Assembly (NCBI GenBank): GCA_003452395.1
Contig: DMOI01000040.1
Span: 1-64,000 of the forward strand
Direction: 5' to 3'
Length of the DNA stretch: 64,000 nucleotides
Origin: Clostridiales bacterium
GTDB taxonomy: Bacteria; Bacillota; Clostridia; Lachnospirales; UBA12420
The position numbers and the translations under genes are program-made. Positions 27,978-36,625 of this stretch are shown here, piece after piece; position 1 is the stretch's first letter; each line of letters starts with the position of its first letter. The notes beneath the pieces were generated by a model. It was not told where the DNA came from and did no database searches. It saw only the letters and a list, made by a program, of their open reading frames with translations.

Positions 27978-29543
27978 ATGAAAATAAATCATTTAGAAAA
28001 AGAGATAACTAATATAAATAATAGAATCCAAACTCAAATAAAAAATAATAATGAGTTATACATAAATACAACATTTAGAGAAGTAAAAAATATTGTAGGG
28101 ATATTAATAAATAACCTAAAACTAATTTTTGTAGGTGAGTTTTGCATTCAAGAAGAATTATTTAGTATAAATATAATATTAACGAATAGAAGACAAGGTT
28201 ATTTTGTAATTGTAAGATATGATGTTAGTGATGCACTTGTGTCATTGCAAGATTTTATTCTTCAAAGTCATTTATTTGAAAGAGAGATTTCTGATTTATA
28301 TGGAATAAAGATTGTAGATGGTAAGGATACTAGGCATATTGTGAAACACGAGGGATGGCCAGAAAATATTTTCCCACTTAGGAAGGATTATGCATTTGGC
28401 GATAAAGTTCCGCTTTTAAGTGAGGTGAGCGGATATAAGTTTAAGAAAATATCGGGCGAAGGCGGATATCAGATTCCTGTTGGACCAGTACATGCAGGAA
28501 TAATTGAGCCTGGGCATTTTAGATTTAGTGTTATTGGAGAGCCTATAGAAAATCTGGAGATACGCCTTATGTACAAACATAAGGGTATTGAAAAAATATG
28601 TGAAAATATTAATGCAAATAAGCTAAATCTTTTGTTTGAGAGAGTTGCAGGTGAAAGCTCGGTGGCATATGCTGAATGCTATGCATTACTTGTTGAAAAA
28701 CTAATAGAGTTTAAACCTACAGATGAGGTTAAAGCATTAAGAGTTGTTTTACTAGAACTAGAGAGAATCTATAACTATCTAGACGATATAGCTGGAATGT
28801 GTGTTGACGTTGGATATAGCTATCCTGCTAAGAAATTTAACTATTTTTCAGAAATGATACATCAACTATGTGAAAGAGTAACGGGCAGTAGATTTTTGAG
28901 GAACACAATTGTCCCTTGTGGGATAAATATTGATTTTAATGAAAAGAATAAAGCTGATATTTTAGATACATTAAAAAATATGGAGAAAAGATTAAATGCT
29001 ATAATAGAAAAAACACTAGGCTCCGTTTCATTCTTAGATAGAGTTGAGGATACAGGAGTAGTCTATAATAAAACAGCGAATAGGTTAGGTATGACTGGGG
29101 TTGTTGGAAGAGCAGCTGGTATAGAGTATGACGTAAGGCGAAGCTTTCCATACGAATTATATAGAGAAATCAAATTAAAAGCAAATACTGAAATTTCGGG
29201 TAGCGTATTTGAAAGATATAAATTAAAGATAGCTGAGATTAGAGATGCATTTCTATTTATAGGGAAAGCATTATCGCTTATCGAAGGTAATGTTGTTAAA
29301 AATAAACCAGAAGTAATGGTAGAAGAGGGATTAGAAGCGTACGCTACAGTAGAAACAGTAAAAGGGGAACTAGTTGTATATGGCAAAATGGGCAAAGATA
29401 ACAAATTCGATAGAATTTATTTTAAAACACCGTCATTTACAAATTGGAATGGTCTAACCTATGCGGTCTCGGGAGAAATAGTGCCAGATTTTCCTTTATG
29501 TAATAAAAGTTTCAATATGTCTTATGCTGAAAATGATAGGTAG
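27978..29543 (+). CDS. Ehr-type catalytic-subunit homologue (NuoC/D fusion) lacking Ni ligands
   Basis: A 521-residue fusion of a NuoC-like domain (about 1-145; LFEREISDLYGI near 100, HEGWPENIFPLRKDY near 124) and a NuoD/hydrogenase large-subunit domain (about 165-521; GPVHAGIIEPGHFRF near 169, KGIEKICEN near 202). It is like HycE/HyfG, the large subunit of group 4 [NiFe] hydrogenases. However, the L1 motif RVCGIC is RVAGES here (222-227) and the C-terminal DPCXXC motif is PDFPLCNKSF (one Cys at 508). All but one of the nickel-binding cysteines are gone, so hydrogen chemistry at a NiFe site is not expected. This pattern is known for energy-converting hydrogenase-related (Ehr) complexes, whose electron donor and acceptor are unsettled. 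Confidence 0.88.
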   Translation: MKINHLEKEITNINNRIQTQIKNNNELYINTTFREVKNIVGILINNLKLIFVGEFCIQEELFSINIILTNRRQGYFVIVRYDVSDALVSLQDFILQSHLFEREISDLYGIKIVDGKDTRHIVKHEGWPENIFPLRKDYAFGDKVPLLSEVSGYKFKKISGEGGYQIPVGPVHAGIIEPGHFRFSVIGEPIENLEIRLMYKHKGIEKICENINANKLNLLFERVAGESSVAYAECYALLVEKLIEFKPTDEVKALRVVLLELERIYNYLDDIAGMCVDVGYSYPAKKFNYFSEMIHQLCERVTGSRFLRNTIVPCGINIDFNEKNKADILDTLKNMEKRLNAIIEKTLGSVSFLDRVEDTGVVYNKTANRLGMTGVVGRAAGIEYDVRRSFPYELYREIKLKANTEISGSVFERYKLKIAEIRDAFLFIGKALSLIEGNVVKNKPEVMVEEGLEAYATVETVKGELVVYGKMGKDNKFDRIYFKTPSFTNWNGLTYAVSGEIVPDFPLCNKSFNMSYAENDR

Positions 29544-29554
29544 GTGAGTTTATA

Positions 29555-30262
29555 ATGGGAATTATTTTAGATAGAATTAAATATGGTAATGAAACAAAAA
29601 AGGACATATTATTTGATAATCCAGATTCATACGGTAAAGTAAATGTAGATAGTGATAAATGTAATGGATGTACAAAATGTGTAAATGAATGTGTTGCAAA
29701 CGCTATTGAAATTAAAAAGGGTAAAGCAGTTGTTGATTATAAAAAATGCATTTACTGTAGAAACTGTATCGGTGTATGTGATAAGTTAGCAATAGAAATG
29801 GAACATGACTGCAAATTTTGCGACATAGAACAAGCAGGCAATGAGCTTGCGAGAAAGATATACGAGAAATTTAAGAGATCGCTGGTACTTAGATCAGTTG
29901 ATACGGGTTCGTGCAATGCTTGCATGCTGGAGCTTTCTGCTACTCAAAATACATACTATGATATCTCAAGGTTTGGGGTGAAATTTGCAGCATCTCCAAG
30001 ACATTCAGACGGTATCGTAGTAACAGGGCCAGTAACAATTAACATGAGGGAAGCGTTAATAAAGACATACAATGCTATGCCAGAACCGAAACTAGTTATT
30101 GCAGTAGGTACTTGCTCTTTTGATGGAGGAATATTTAAAGATGGGTACGGGAATGTGGAAAGACTTAGCGACATTATGCCAGTGGACTTGTACATACCGG
30201 GGTGTCCACCTTCCCCACAGGGTATTGTGTATGGATTGCTGAAGCTAATAGATAGGATTTAA
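29555..30262 (+). CDS. Ehr-type polyferredoxin/NuoB-like fusion subunit
   Basis: A 235-residue electron-transfer subunit. Residues 30-80 carry two [4Fe-4S] ferredoxin motifs (Cys36, 39, 42, 46 and Cys65, 68, 71, 75). Residues 105-235 are a NuoB/HyfI-type small subunit with the N2-like cluster ligands GSCNAC (120, 123), GTC (187) and PGCPPSP (217). An extra Cys pair, 86 and 89, lies between. In E. coli hydrogenase-4 these are two separate proteins (HyfH and HyfI); here they are fused, giving a very compact peripheral arm. It is the last gene of the operon, 11 bases after the large-subunit homologue. Confidence 0.9.
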   Translation: MGIILDRIKYGNETKKDILFDNPDSYGKVNVDSDKCNGCTKCVNECVANAIEIKKGKAVVDYKKCIYCRNCIGVCDKLAIEMEHDCKFCDIEQAGNELARKIYEKFKRSLVLRSVDTGSCNACMLELSATQNTYYDISRFGVKFAASPRHSDGIVVTGPVTINMREALIKTYNAMPEPKLVIAVGTCSFDGGIFKDGYGNVERLSDIMPVDLYIPGCPPSPQGIVYGLLKLIDRI

Positions 30263-30270
30263 AAAATATC

Positions 30271-30299
30271 TTGACAAAAAACGGAAAAGTATTTATAAT
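30271..30299 (+). promoter_or_regulatory. Promoter of the aspS T-box transcript
   Basis: Consensus TTGACA (30271-30276) and TATAAT (30294-30299) with a 17-base spacer, immediately upstream of the T-box leader and only 8 bases after the Ehr-type operon. Confidence 0.85.
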
Positions 30300-30305
30300 C
30301 TAGTA

Positions 30306-30622
30306 ACATATTAAATCTATGATGAGAAGAAGTAAGTGATTAACTCAACCAGAGAGAGAGGTCTAGGCTGAAAGCCTCTTTGAGCAATAAGTACTGAATA
30401 ACACCTCGGAGAGTTGGCAAAATCAAACGTAACTCGCGTTAAGAGAAAAAAGGAATTGAAAATTGAAAAGCTAAGATTGAAGGTTATTACATAGAACTTT
30501 CAACTCTCAACTTTCAACTTTCAACTTAAATAAGGGTGGCACCACGGGTAGAAAACTCGTCCCATAGTAGAAGTCAGATGTCGGAGTTTAGATATCGGAA
30601 TTTTATATGAGACGAGTTTTTT
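30306..30622 (+). promoter_or_regulatory. T-box leader of aspS (specifier appears to be AAC)
   Basis: A tRNA-sensing leader that switches between terminator and antiterminator. The T-box proper, AGGGTGGCACCACGG, is at 30533-30547. The terminator stem pairs 30552-30566 with 30606-30620 and ends in T's. A stem III-like hairpin AACG/CGTT lies near 30427-30440. In the stem I 3' strand (TACTGAATAACACCTCGGAG, 30392-30411) the triplet just before ACC is AAC (30400-30402), an asparagine codon; no GAC or GAT occurs at that place. A TTGAAA-rich hairpin (30453-30527) is inserted between stem III and the antiterminator. Confidence 0.85.
30453..30527. repeat. TTGAAA/TTCAAC inverted repeat inside the T-box leader (type B)
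   Basis: The left arm ATTGAAAATTGAAAAGC (30454-30470) can pair with the right arm CTTTCAACTTTCAACTT (30511-30527). It belongs to the same repeat family as 27933-27958 and 47755-47790. It adds an extra hairpin that is not part of standard T-box architecture. Confidence 0.55.
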
Positions 30623-30656
30623 GTTCACAAAAAATCACAAAACAGGAGGAAACAAC

Positions 30657-32447
30657 ATGAGTGAAAATATGAAGGGAATGCATCGCACACATAGATGTAC
30701 AGATGTAACAGAAAAATTTATAGATGAAAAGGTAGTAGTAGCAGGTTGGGTTGATGTAAGACGTGATCTTGGAGGACTTATTTTTATAGACCTTAGAGAT
30801 GTTAGCGGTAAGGTTCAAGTTGTATTTAATGCAAGTTATATACACAGAGAAGGTTTTGAAAAAGCTGAGAAGTTAAGAAGCGAGTATGTAATTATGGTAG
30901 AAGGGATTGTTGAAAAAAGAGCAGATGGAACTGTAAATACTAGAATGAAAACAGGTACAGTAGAAATAGTGGCTACTGATTTTAGAATATTATCAGAATC
31001 ACAAACGCCTCCATTTCAAATAGAAGAAAATGCTAATGTAAACGAAGAGTTGAGACTGACATATAGATATCTTGATTTGAGACGTCCTGACATACAAAGA
31101 AACTTTATTTTAAGACACAATGTGTATAAGTCAGTTAGAGAGTATTTTGCAGCTGAGAGATTTTTAGAAATAGAAACTCCTGTACTTACAAAAAGCACTC
31201 CAGAAGGAGCAAGAGATTATCTGGTTCCTAGTAGAGTGCATCCAGGTATGTTTTATGCGTTACCACAATCTCCGCAGTTATTTAAGCAGCTTCTTATGGT
31301 GTCTGGATTTGATAGATACATGCAAATTACGAAATGTTATAGAGATGAGGATCTTAGAGCTGATAGACAACCAGAATTTACTCAAATAGACACAGAAATG
31401 TCATTTGTTGATGTTGATGATGTTATCCGAATAAATGAAAGAATGCTTAAAAAAGTATTTAAAGATTGCATGAATCTAGATATAGAGCTACCAATTAAGA
31501 GAATGACTTATGAATATGCAATGAATAAATACGGTAGCGACAAACCAGATTTAAGATATGGACTTTCGATAGTGGATTTATCAGATGTAGTTAAAAACTG
31601 TGGATTTAAAGTGTTTGCTGATGCTATAGCAGATGGCGGTAGCGTAAGAGCTATAAATGTAAAGGGACAAGTGGAAATGCCACGTAGACAGCTTGATAGC
31701 TTGACAGAGTTTGTTAAAATATTTAAAGCAAAGGGTATGGCTTGGATAGGGATTGAAGCTGATGGGACGTACAAATCTGCTATAACAAAATTTTTGACTA
31801 ATGAAGAGACTGCAGATATAGTAAAAGCTATGGACGGAAAACCAGGAGATCTTTTATTATTCTGTGCAGATAAAAATAAAGTAGTATTTGATTCACTAGG
31901 AGCTTTAAGACAGGAGCTAGCAAAAAGATTAGGACTTATTAATAAAGATGAATATAATTTCGTATGGATAACAGAATTTCCACTTCTTGAGTATTCAGAA
32001 GAGGATAAGAGATATGTTGCTATCCACCACCCATTTACAGCTCCTATGGACGAAGATATAGAACTACTCGATGAAGATCCAGTAAAAGTTAGATCTAAAG
32101 CTTATGATATAGTGTTAAATGGATATGAGATAGGTGGAGGAAGCGTAAGAATACATCAACGAGAAATACAAGAAAAAATGTTCAAGCTTCTTGGATTTAC
32201 TGAGGAACAATCATACGAGAGATTCGGATTTTTACTAAATGCATTTAAATATGGAGTGCCACCTCATGCAGGACTTGCATATGGACTTGACCGCCTTGTA
32301 ATGATTATGACAGGATGTGATAATATAAGAGATGTAATAGCATTCCCGAAAACTAAAGATGCTAGTTGTCTAATGACAGAGGCACCAAATGTAGTAGAAA
32401 ATAAGCAACTTAAAGAGTTGTCGATAAAGTTGGATTTAAGTAAATAA
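30657..32447 (+). CDS. aspS: Aspartyl-tRNA synthetase
   Basis: A 596-residue bacterial-type class IIb synthetase that charges tRNA-Asp. The N-terminal OB anticodon-binding domain has GWVDVRRDLGGLIFIDLRD. The catalytic core shows motif 2 RDEDLRADRQPEFTQIDTEM (near 225), and the C-terminal motif 3 is GLAYGLDRLVMIM. The GAD insertion domain lies between, about residues 290-420. The Leu in RRDLGG is the residue found in tRNA-Asp-specific enzymes at that position, whereas known bacterial non-discriminating enzymes often have His. ATG 30657 is preceded by CAGGAGGAA. It is controlled by the upstream T-box. Confidence 0.96.
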   Translation: MSENMKGMHRTHRCTDVTEKFIDEKVVVAGWVDVRRDLGGLIFIDLRDVSGKVQVVFNASYIHREGFEKAEKLRSEYVIMVEGIVEKRADGTVNTRMKTGTVEIVATDFRILSESQTPPFQIEENANVNEELRLTYRYLDLRRPDIQRNFILRHNVYKSVREYFAAERFLEIETPVLTKSTPEGARDYLVPSRVHPGMFYALPQSPQLFKQLLMVSGFDRYMQITKCYRDEDLRADRQPEFTQIDTEMSFVDVDDVIRINERMLKKVFKDCMNLDIELPIKRMTYEYAMNKYGSDKPDLRYGLSIVDLSDVVKNCGFKVFADAIADGGSVRAINVKGQVEMPRRQLDSLTEFVKIFKAKGMAWIGIEADGTYKSAITKFLTNEETADIVKAMDGKPGDLLLFCADKNKVVFDSLGALRQELAKRLGLINKDEYNFVWITEFPLLEYSEEDKRYVAIHHPFTAPMDEDIELLDEDPVKVRSKAYDIVLNGYEIGGGSVRIHQREIQEKMFKLLGFTEEQSYERFGFLLNAFKYGVPPHAGLAYGLDRLVMIMTGCDNIRDVIAFPKTKDASCLMTEAPNVVENKQLKELSIKLDLSK

Positions 32448-32488
32448 TCATAATTTGAATAAATTTGAAACGTGTGCTTATCAAAGAC

Positions 32489-32519
32489 AAAAAATTACAA
32501 TTATGTATTGTAATTTTTT
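32489..32519 (+). terminator. Terminator after aspS
   Basis: AAAAAATTACAAT (32489-32501) and ATTGTAATTTTTT (32507-32519) form a perfect stem with a T run. Confidence 0.8.
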
Positions 32520-32591
32520 TGACTTTGTGCTAATATATATGAACAATTGCTATATTAAGATTGTTAAATTTTATATAAGGGAGAAGTTTTT

Positions 32592-32822
32592 ATGAGTGAA
32601 GCAATAAATATTGAAAAAGAACAGTTAATTGTTGGAAATAATGTACTAGATAACGAATATAAAGAAGAACCAAAGAAGGAAGAGCTAAAGACGGATAAAA
32701 TCATTAGAACCCCAGGTAGAATAAATTTTTGTGGTGCAATTTATGAAATCGATGAAGATTGTTTCCTTAAAAAGGTAGGTCAACCTGATGAAGATCCAAA
32801 TATAGAAATAATTAAAAAATAA
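32592..32822 (+). CDS. Small acidic protein of unknown function
   Basis: A 76-residue protein with a charged, probably disordered N-terminal half (EEPKKEELKTDKIIR) and a compact C-terminal part, RTPGRINFCGAIYEIDEDCF, with two Cys. I recognise no family. ATG 32592 follows AAGGGAGAAG at good spacing, and the stop is 16 bases before miaA, so it is probably the first gene of the miaA transcript. Other clostridia have similar-sized unrelated genes in this place, so no role can be inferred. Confidence 0.6.
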   Translation: MSEAINIEKEQLIVGNNVLDNEYKEEPKKEELKTDKIIRTPGRINFCGAIYEIDEDCFLKKVGQPDEDPNIEIIKK

Positions 32823-32838
32823 AAAGGTGTGATGATCT

Positions 32839-33768
32839 ATGTGCAAAAGAGATTTGATTGTAATTGGTGGACCCACTGCAAGTGGGAAGACTGACGTGTC
32901 AGTAGAGCTTGCTAAACGAATAAGTGGTGAAATAATATCAGCTGATAGTATTCAAGTCTATATGCACATGAATATAGGTAGTGCAAAGGTATCAAATAAA
33001 GAAATGAAGGGAGTTTTTCATTATTTAATAGATGAGATAGCACCCGATGAAGAATTTAATATAGCAATTTTTAAACAAAAAGCTGAACATTATATTGAAA
33101 AAATTTATACAAAAGATAAAATACCCATAATAGTTGGTGGCACCGGCTTTTATGTACAAAGCGTATTAAAGGATGTTGAATTTGCAGAAATGGAATCAGA
33201 TTACGAGCTTCGTAGAAAATTAGAAAATGAAGCGAAGACGCAGGGGAATGAATACGTGCATGATATGCTTAAACAAATAGATGAAGTTTCTGCAAGAAAT
33301 ATTCACCCAAATAATTTGAAAAGAGTTATAAGAGCTATAGAGTATTATAAAATAACCGGACAACCTATATCAATTCACAATGAAAAAGAGAAAACAAAAG
33401 TAGATATATATAATACTAAATATTTTGTTTTAAATATGGATAGAGAAACACTCTATGATAGAATAAATAGAAGAGTTGACATAATGATGAGTAATGGTCT
33501 TATTGATGAAGTTAAAATGCTTCTAAATATGGGATATCATGAGAATTTAACATCAATGCAAGGAATAGGTTATAAAGAGGTTGTAGATTATATAAAAGGA
33601 AATATATCTTTTGAGATAATGGTGAGTACTATAAAACAAAACACTAGAAATTTTGCTAAAAGGCAACTTACTTGGTATAAGAATCAAACAAATGCTATTT
33701 GGATAGATGTGGATAAGCTAGGGTTTGACACAGAAAAGATAATGAATGAGATGTTAAAGAGGATGTGA
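32839..33768 (+). CDS. miaA: tRNA dimethylallyltransferase
   Basis: A 309-residue enzyme that transfers a dimethylallyl group to N6 of adenosine 37 in tRNAs reading UNN codons. It has the P-loop GGPTASGKT (10-18), ADSIQVYMHMNIGSAK with the conserved Asp, VGGTGFYVQ near 100, and the C-terminal LTSMQGIGYKE and RQLTWYKNQ motifs. Full length. In many clostridia hfq follows miaA; here only 7 bases separate miaA from the next gene, so hfq is not at this site. ATG follows AAAGGTGTGATG. Confidence 0.95.
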   Translation: MCKRDLIVIGGPTASGKTDVSVELAKRISGEIISADSIQVYMHMNIGSAKVSNKEMKGVFHYLIDEIAPDEEFNIAIFKQKAEHYIEKIYTKDKIPIIVGGTGFYVQSVLKDVEFAEMESDYELRRKLENEAKTQGNEYVHDMLKQIDEVSARNIHPNNLKRVIRAIEYYKITGQPISIHNEKEKTKVDIYNTKYFVLNMDRETLYDRINRRVDIMMSNGLIDEVKMLLNMGYHENLTSMQGIGYKEVVDYIKGNISFEIMVSTIKQNTRNFAKRQLTWYKNQTNAIWIDVDKLGFDTEKIMNEMLKRM

Positions 33769-33775
33769 CGTATGT

Positions 33776-35050
33776 ATGAATGAACTACTTAATGAAATGC
33801 TGCTAAAAGAATTTAGTATTAGTCATAAATTAATAGATTTAGTTTGTGAAACAGAAAAACAGTTACATAATAAATTTATGGAAGTTGATAAGGTTGCTGA
33901 ATATAATCAATATAAAGTACTTAAAGCATTTGGGGAAAATAAAGTAAGCGAAATACATTTTGCAAGTACTACGGGATATGGCTATAATGATGCAGGGCGT
34001 GACATCATTGAAAGTATATATGCAGATGTATTTAAGACGGAATCGGCGTTAGTGCGTTCACAAATGGTTTGCGGTACCCATGCATTGTCAGTTGCTTTAT
34101 CTGCTAATCTAAAACCAGGTGACGAAATGTTATGTCCTGTGGGAAAGCCTTATGATACTCTGGCTTCTGTTATAGGTACTAATGGTGCAAGAGGATCTCT
34201 TATAGAATATGGTGTAACTTATAGGCAAGTAGATTTGTTACCTGACTACAGTTTTGATTATGAAAATATAAAAAAAGCAATAAACTCTAAAACAAAACTT
34301 GTAGAAATCCAACGTTCTAGGGGATATAGCACTCGACCGTCATTTAGCATAAAAGAAATAAAAGATTTAATAAAATATATACGAGGGATAAAAGAAGATG
34401 TGATAATTTTAGTAGATAATTGTTATGGTGAATTTGTTGACTACACTGAGCCATCAGAAGTTGGGGCAGATATGGTTGTGGGTTCTCTTATAAAAAATCC
34501 AGGTGGGGGTATAACACCCATAGGCGGATACATAGTGGGAAAAAATGAATTTATAGAGAATGCTGCATATAGGCTTACCTGTCCAGGACTCGGCAAAGAA
34601 GTAGGCGCGAGCTTAGGTCTTAATCAAAAATTTCTTCAAGGCCTGTTTATGGCACCGCAAACGGTTTCAGCAAGCCTAAAAGGAGCCATATTTACAGCAG
34701 CTATAATGGATAAACTAGGATTTGAAGTTAGTCCAAAAGCAGAAGAAAGCAGAACTGATATAGTTCAACAAATAAATATGAGAACCCCTGAAAATGTTAT
34801 AAAATTTTGTCAAGGTATACAAAAAGCTTCACCGATTGATAGTCACGCAATGCCACAGCCGTGGGATATGCCGGGCTATGATAATCAAGTTATAATGGCT
34901 GCAGGTACGTTTGTACAAGGTTCATCAATAGAGCTTAGTGCAGATGCACCGATAAGACCTCCGTACACAGTTTATATGCAAGGCGGATTAACGTATTGGC
35001 ATGCAAAGATAGGAACGATGGTTGCGATTGAAAATATGAATATTATATAG
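33776..35050 (+). CDS. MetC-like PLP lyase, YnbB / aluminium-resistance family
   Basis: A 424-residue PLP-dependent fold-type I protein. Conserved parts include VSEIHFASTTGYGYNDAGRD near 57, the active-site region ILVDNCYGEF with the PLP-ring Asp near 208, VVGSLIKNPGGG with the Schiff-base Lys near 239, and MGAT-like C-terminal blocks. Family members are annotated as methionine gamma-lyase-like or aluminium-resistance proteins (YnbB in Bacillus), and the true substrate is unsettled. The gene is a usual neighbour of miaA in Bacillota. It starts 7 bases after miaA, so it is co-transcribed. Confidence 0.85.
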   Translation: MNELLNEMLLKEFSISHKLIDLVCETEKQLHNKFMEVDKVAEYNQYKVLKAFGENKVSEIHFASTTGYGYNDAGRDIIESIYADVFKTESALVRSQMVCGTHALSVALSANLKPGDEMLCPVGKPYDTLASVIGTNGARGSLIEYGVTYRQVDLLPDYSFDYENIKKAINSKTKLVEIQRSRGYSTRPSFSIKEIKDLIKYIRGIKEDVIILVDNCYGEFVDYTEPSEVGADMVVGSLIKNPGGGITPIGGYIVGKNEFIENAAYRLTCPGLGKEVGASLGLNQKFLQGLFMAPQTVSASLKGAIFTAAIMDKLGFEVSPKAEESRTDIVQQINMRTPENVIKFCQGIQKASPIDSHAMPQPWDMPGYDNQVIMAAGTFVQGSSIELSADAPIRPPYTVYMQGGLTYWHAKIGTMVAIENMNII

Positions 35051-35063
35051 GGAGAGAAGATAT

Positions 35064-35237
35064 ATGGAGGAATTAAATGGAGATTTAGAGATTCAAAAAT
35101 ATATATTAGAATTGTTAAATAAGAATTCAGATGTAAAACCAAATAAATCATTAGATGAAATACTAGAAGAAATAGATAAAAACGATTTGCAATACGAAAA
35201 ATTAAAAACAGGTAAAGAGAGTCAGATATCACTATAA
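35064..35237 (+). CDS. Small acidic helical protein of unknown function
   Basis: A 57-residue protein starting at ATG 35064 after GGGAGAGAAG, 13 bases after the YnbB-like gene, with a terminator stem that overlaps its stop. It begins MEELNGDLEIQKYILELLN and is predicted to be mostly helical, rich in Glu, Lys and Leu (SLDEILEEIDKNDLQY). It could be an anti-sigma-like or partner protein, but no family is recognised. Its position at the end of the miaA operon and its clear signals support a real gene. Confidence 0.55.
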   Translation: MEELNGDLEIQKYILELLNKNSDVKPNKSLDEILEEIDKNDLQYEKLKTGKESQISL

Positions 35238-35284
35238 AATAGTAAAGCTTCGGGAGTTATATCTCTCGAAGCTTTACTATTTTA
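35236..35284. terminator. Bidirectional terminator, 21-bp stem
   Basis: AAAATAGTAAAGCTTCGGGAG (35236-35256) pairs almost perfectly with 35263-35283. It overlaps the stop codons of both converging genes, the small acidic protein and the recombinase. Confidence 0.85.
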
Positions 35285-36318
35285 GCAGCTTTTCTTCTTC
35301 GTTCATCATCTATTTGGGCATAATGTTTTTTGGTAGTATTAACATCTTTATGGCCAAGCACATCAGCTACAAGGTAGATATCCCCTGTTTCTCTATAGAG
35401 ATTGGTTCCATAAGTGCTACGTAATTTATGGGGAGATATCTTTTTTAGATTAGTAACAAGTGCGGAATATTTTTTAACTATATTTTGAACTGAGCGAACA
35501 TTCAAACGTTTATTTTGTAGTGACAATAAAAATGCTTTTTCATGACCTGATTCGGGTACCATGGAATTTCTTTCCTGTAAATAGTCAATTAAAGCTCTTT
35601 TAACCTCATCGCTAAAGTAAACTATTACTTCATTTCCACCTTTGCGAGTTATTTTAATGCCATTTGTATTCATATCTATATCGTTTATATCAAGTCCTAC
35701 ACATTCGGAAACACGAATCCCAGTGCCAAGTAAAAGTGAAATGAGGGCAAGATCACGTATTTTAGTTTTGGAATGATATTTTTGTTGAAATTTTGTCAAA
35801 TCGTTTCCTGACTCCACTTCATCGAGTAGTTTAACCATTTCATCTACTTCAAGTCTGATTATATTTTTTTGATGAATTTTAGGTAAATCAACGAGTAAGG
35901 AAGGATTATTTTTAATTTTTCTTTTTTTGTAGAAATATTTATAAAATGTTCTAAGGCTAGCAAGCTTGCGAGCCTTAGCTTTTTCGTCATTGGCATGTTC
36001 AATAACTTTCTCTGTTCTTTCATCCTTCTTTGTAAAATATGATAAGTACTCCAAATATCTCTCTATATCCTCTGGGGTTATTTTATCAAGAAAATCAACA
36101 GTAATTTTAGTTTTATCTTCATTTATATAAAGTTCTTTAAATAAAAAATCAAAGAAAACAATTAAATCATAAGCATATGCAATACGAGTTTTAACTCCCG
36201 TTGTCTGTTCTATACCACGAAAAAAGTCAAAACAAAAAGATGGGAGTATATTTGTAAGCTCCCTAAGTTTGGCAGTGAATTTTAATTTTTGTTGAATCTG
36301 ATATGAATTCTTGTCCAT
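35257..36318 (-). CDS. Tyrosine recombinase (XerC/D-like)
   Basis: A 353-residue site-specific recombinase. ATG 36318 is chosen because TGGAGG lies 7 bases upstream; a longer in-frame start lacks this. The N-terminal core-binding SAM-like domain covers about residues 20-150. The catalytic domain shows all active residues: Arg in GTGIRVSE, Lys in TRKGGNE, HKLR in SPHKLRSTYGTNLY, His in LGHKDVNTT and the nucleophile Tyr in KKHYAQ. Such genes next to miaA or lexA are common in clostridia and usually chromosomal. There is no integrase-associated excisionase or attachment repeat nearby, so it is more likely a housekeeping XerC/D-type enzyme than a prophage integrase. Confidence 0.88.
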   Translation of the reverse strand: MDKNSYQIQQKLKFTAKLRELTNILPSFCFDFFRGIEQTTGVKTRIAYAYDLIVFFDFLFKELYINEDKTKITVDFLDKITPEDIERYLEYLSYFTKKDERTEKVIEHANDEKAKARKLASLRTFYKYFYKKRKIKNNPSLLVDLPKIHQKNIIRLEVDEMVKLLDEVESGNDLTKFQQKYHSKTKIRDLALISLLLGTGIRVSECVGLDINDIDMNTNGIKITRKGGNEVIVYFSDEVKRALIDYLQERNSMVPESGHEKAFLLSLQNKRLNVRSVQNIVKKYSALVTNLKKISPHKLRSTYGTNLYRETGDIYLVADVLGHKDVNTTKKHYAQIDDERRRKAAKIVKLREI

Positions 36319-36625
36319 AAGAAACCTCCAGTGTAATGATATTAGCAAAAACAAAATACAAGTTGTATACTAGTCACTTTTTAATTCATTCTACCACATT
36401 TTATTAATAATTAAAAGTGAATTTCAATAATAGGAAAAATGTCTTACAAAAACAGGACTTTTTTCCTATAGTATTATGATAAAGATAGTGATATAATAAG
36501 GAGTATCATCAATATTACAAATTTTTCTTTATTAAAATTTCGTTACAAACATTGAAAAATTGATAAGTTGTGATAAAATTAATTTGTAATATTGATGAAA
36601 TACAAAAATAAAAAGGGGGATGTTT

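Noticed and set aside
23111..30262. A true [NiFe] hydrogenase (Hyf/Ech) operon
   Set aside because: The large subunit lacks both cysteine pairs needed to bind nickel, and no hyp maturation genes are present.
35257..36318. Prophage or integrative-element integrase
   Set aside because: No phage genes, excisionase or flanking attachment repeats were seen; the position beside miaA fits a housekeeping recombinase.
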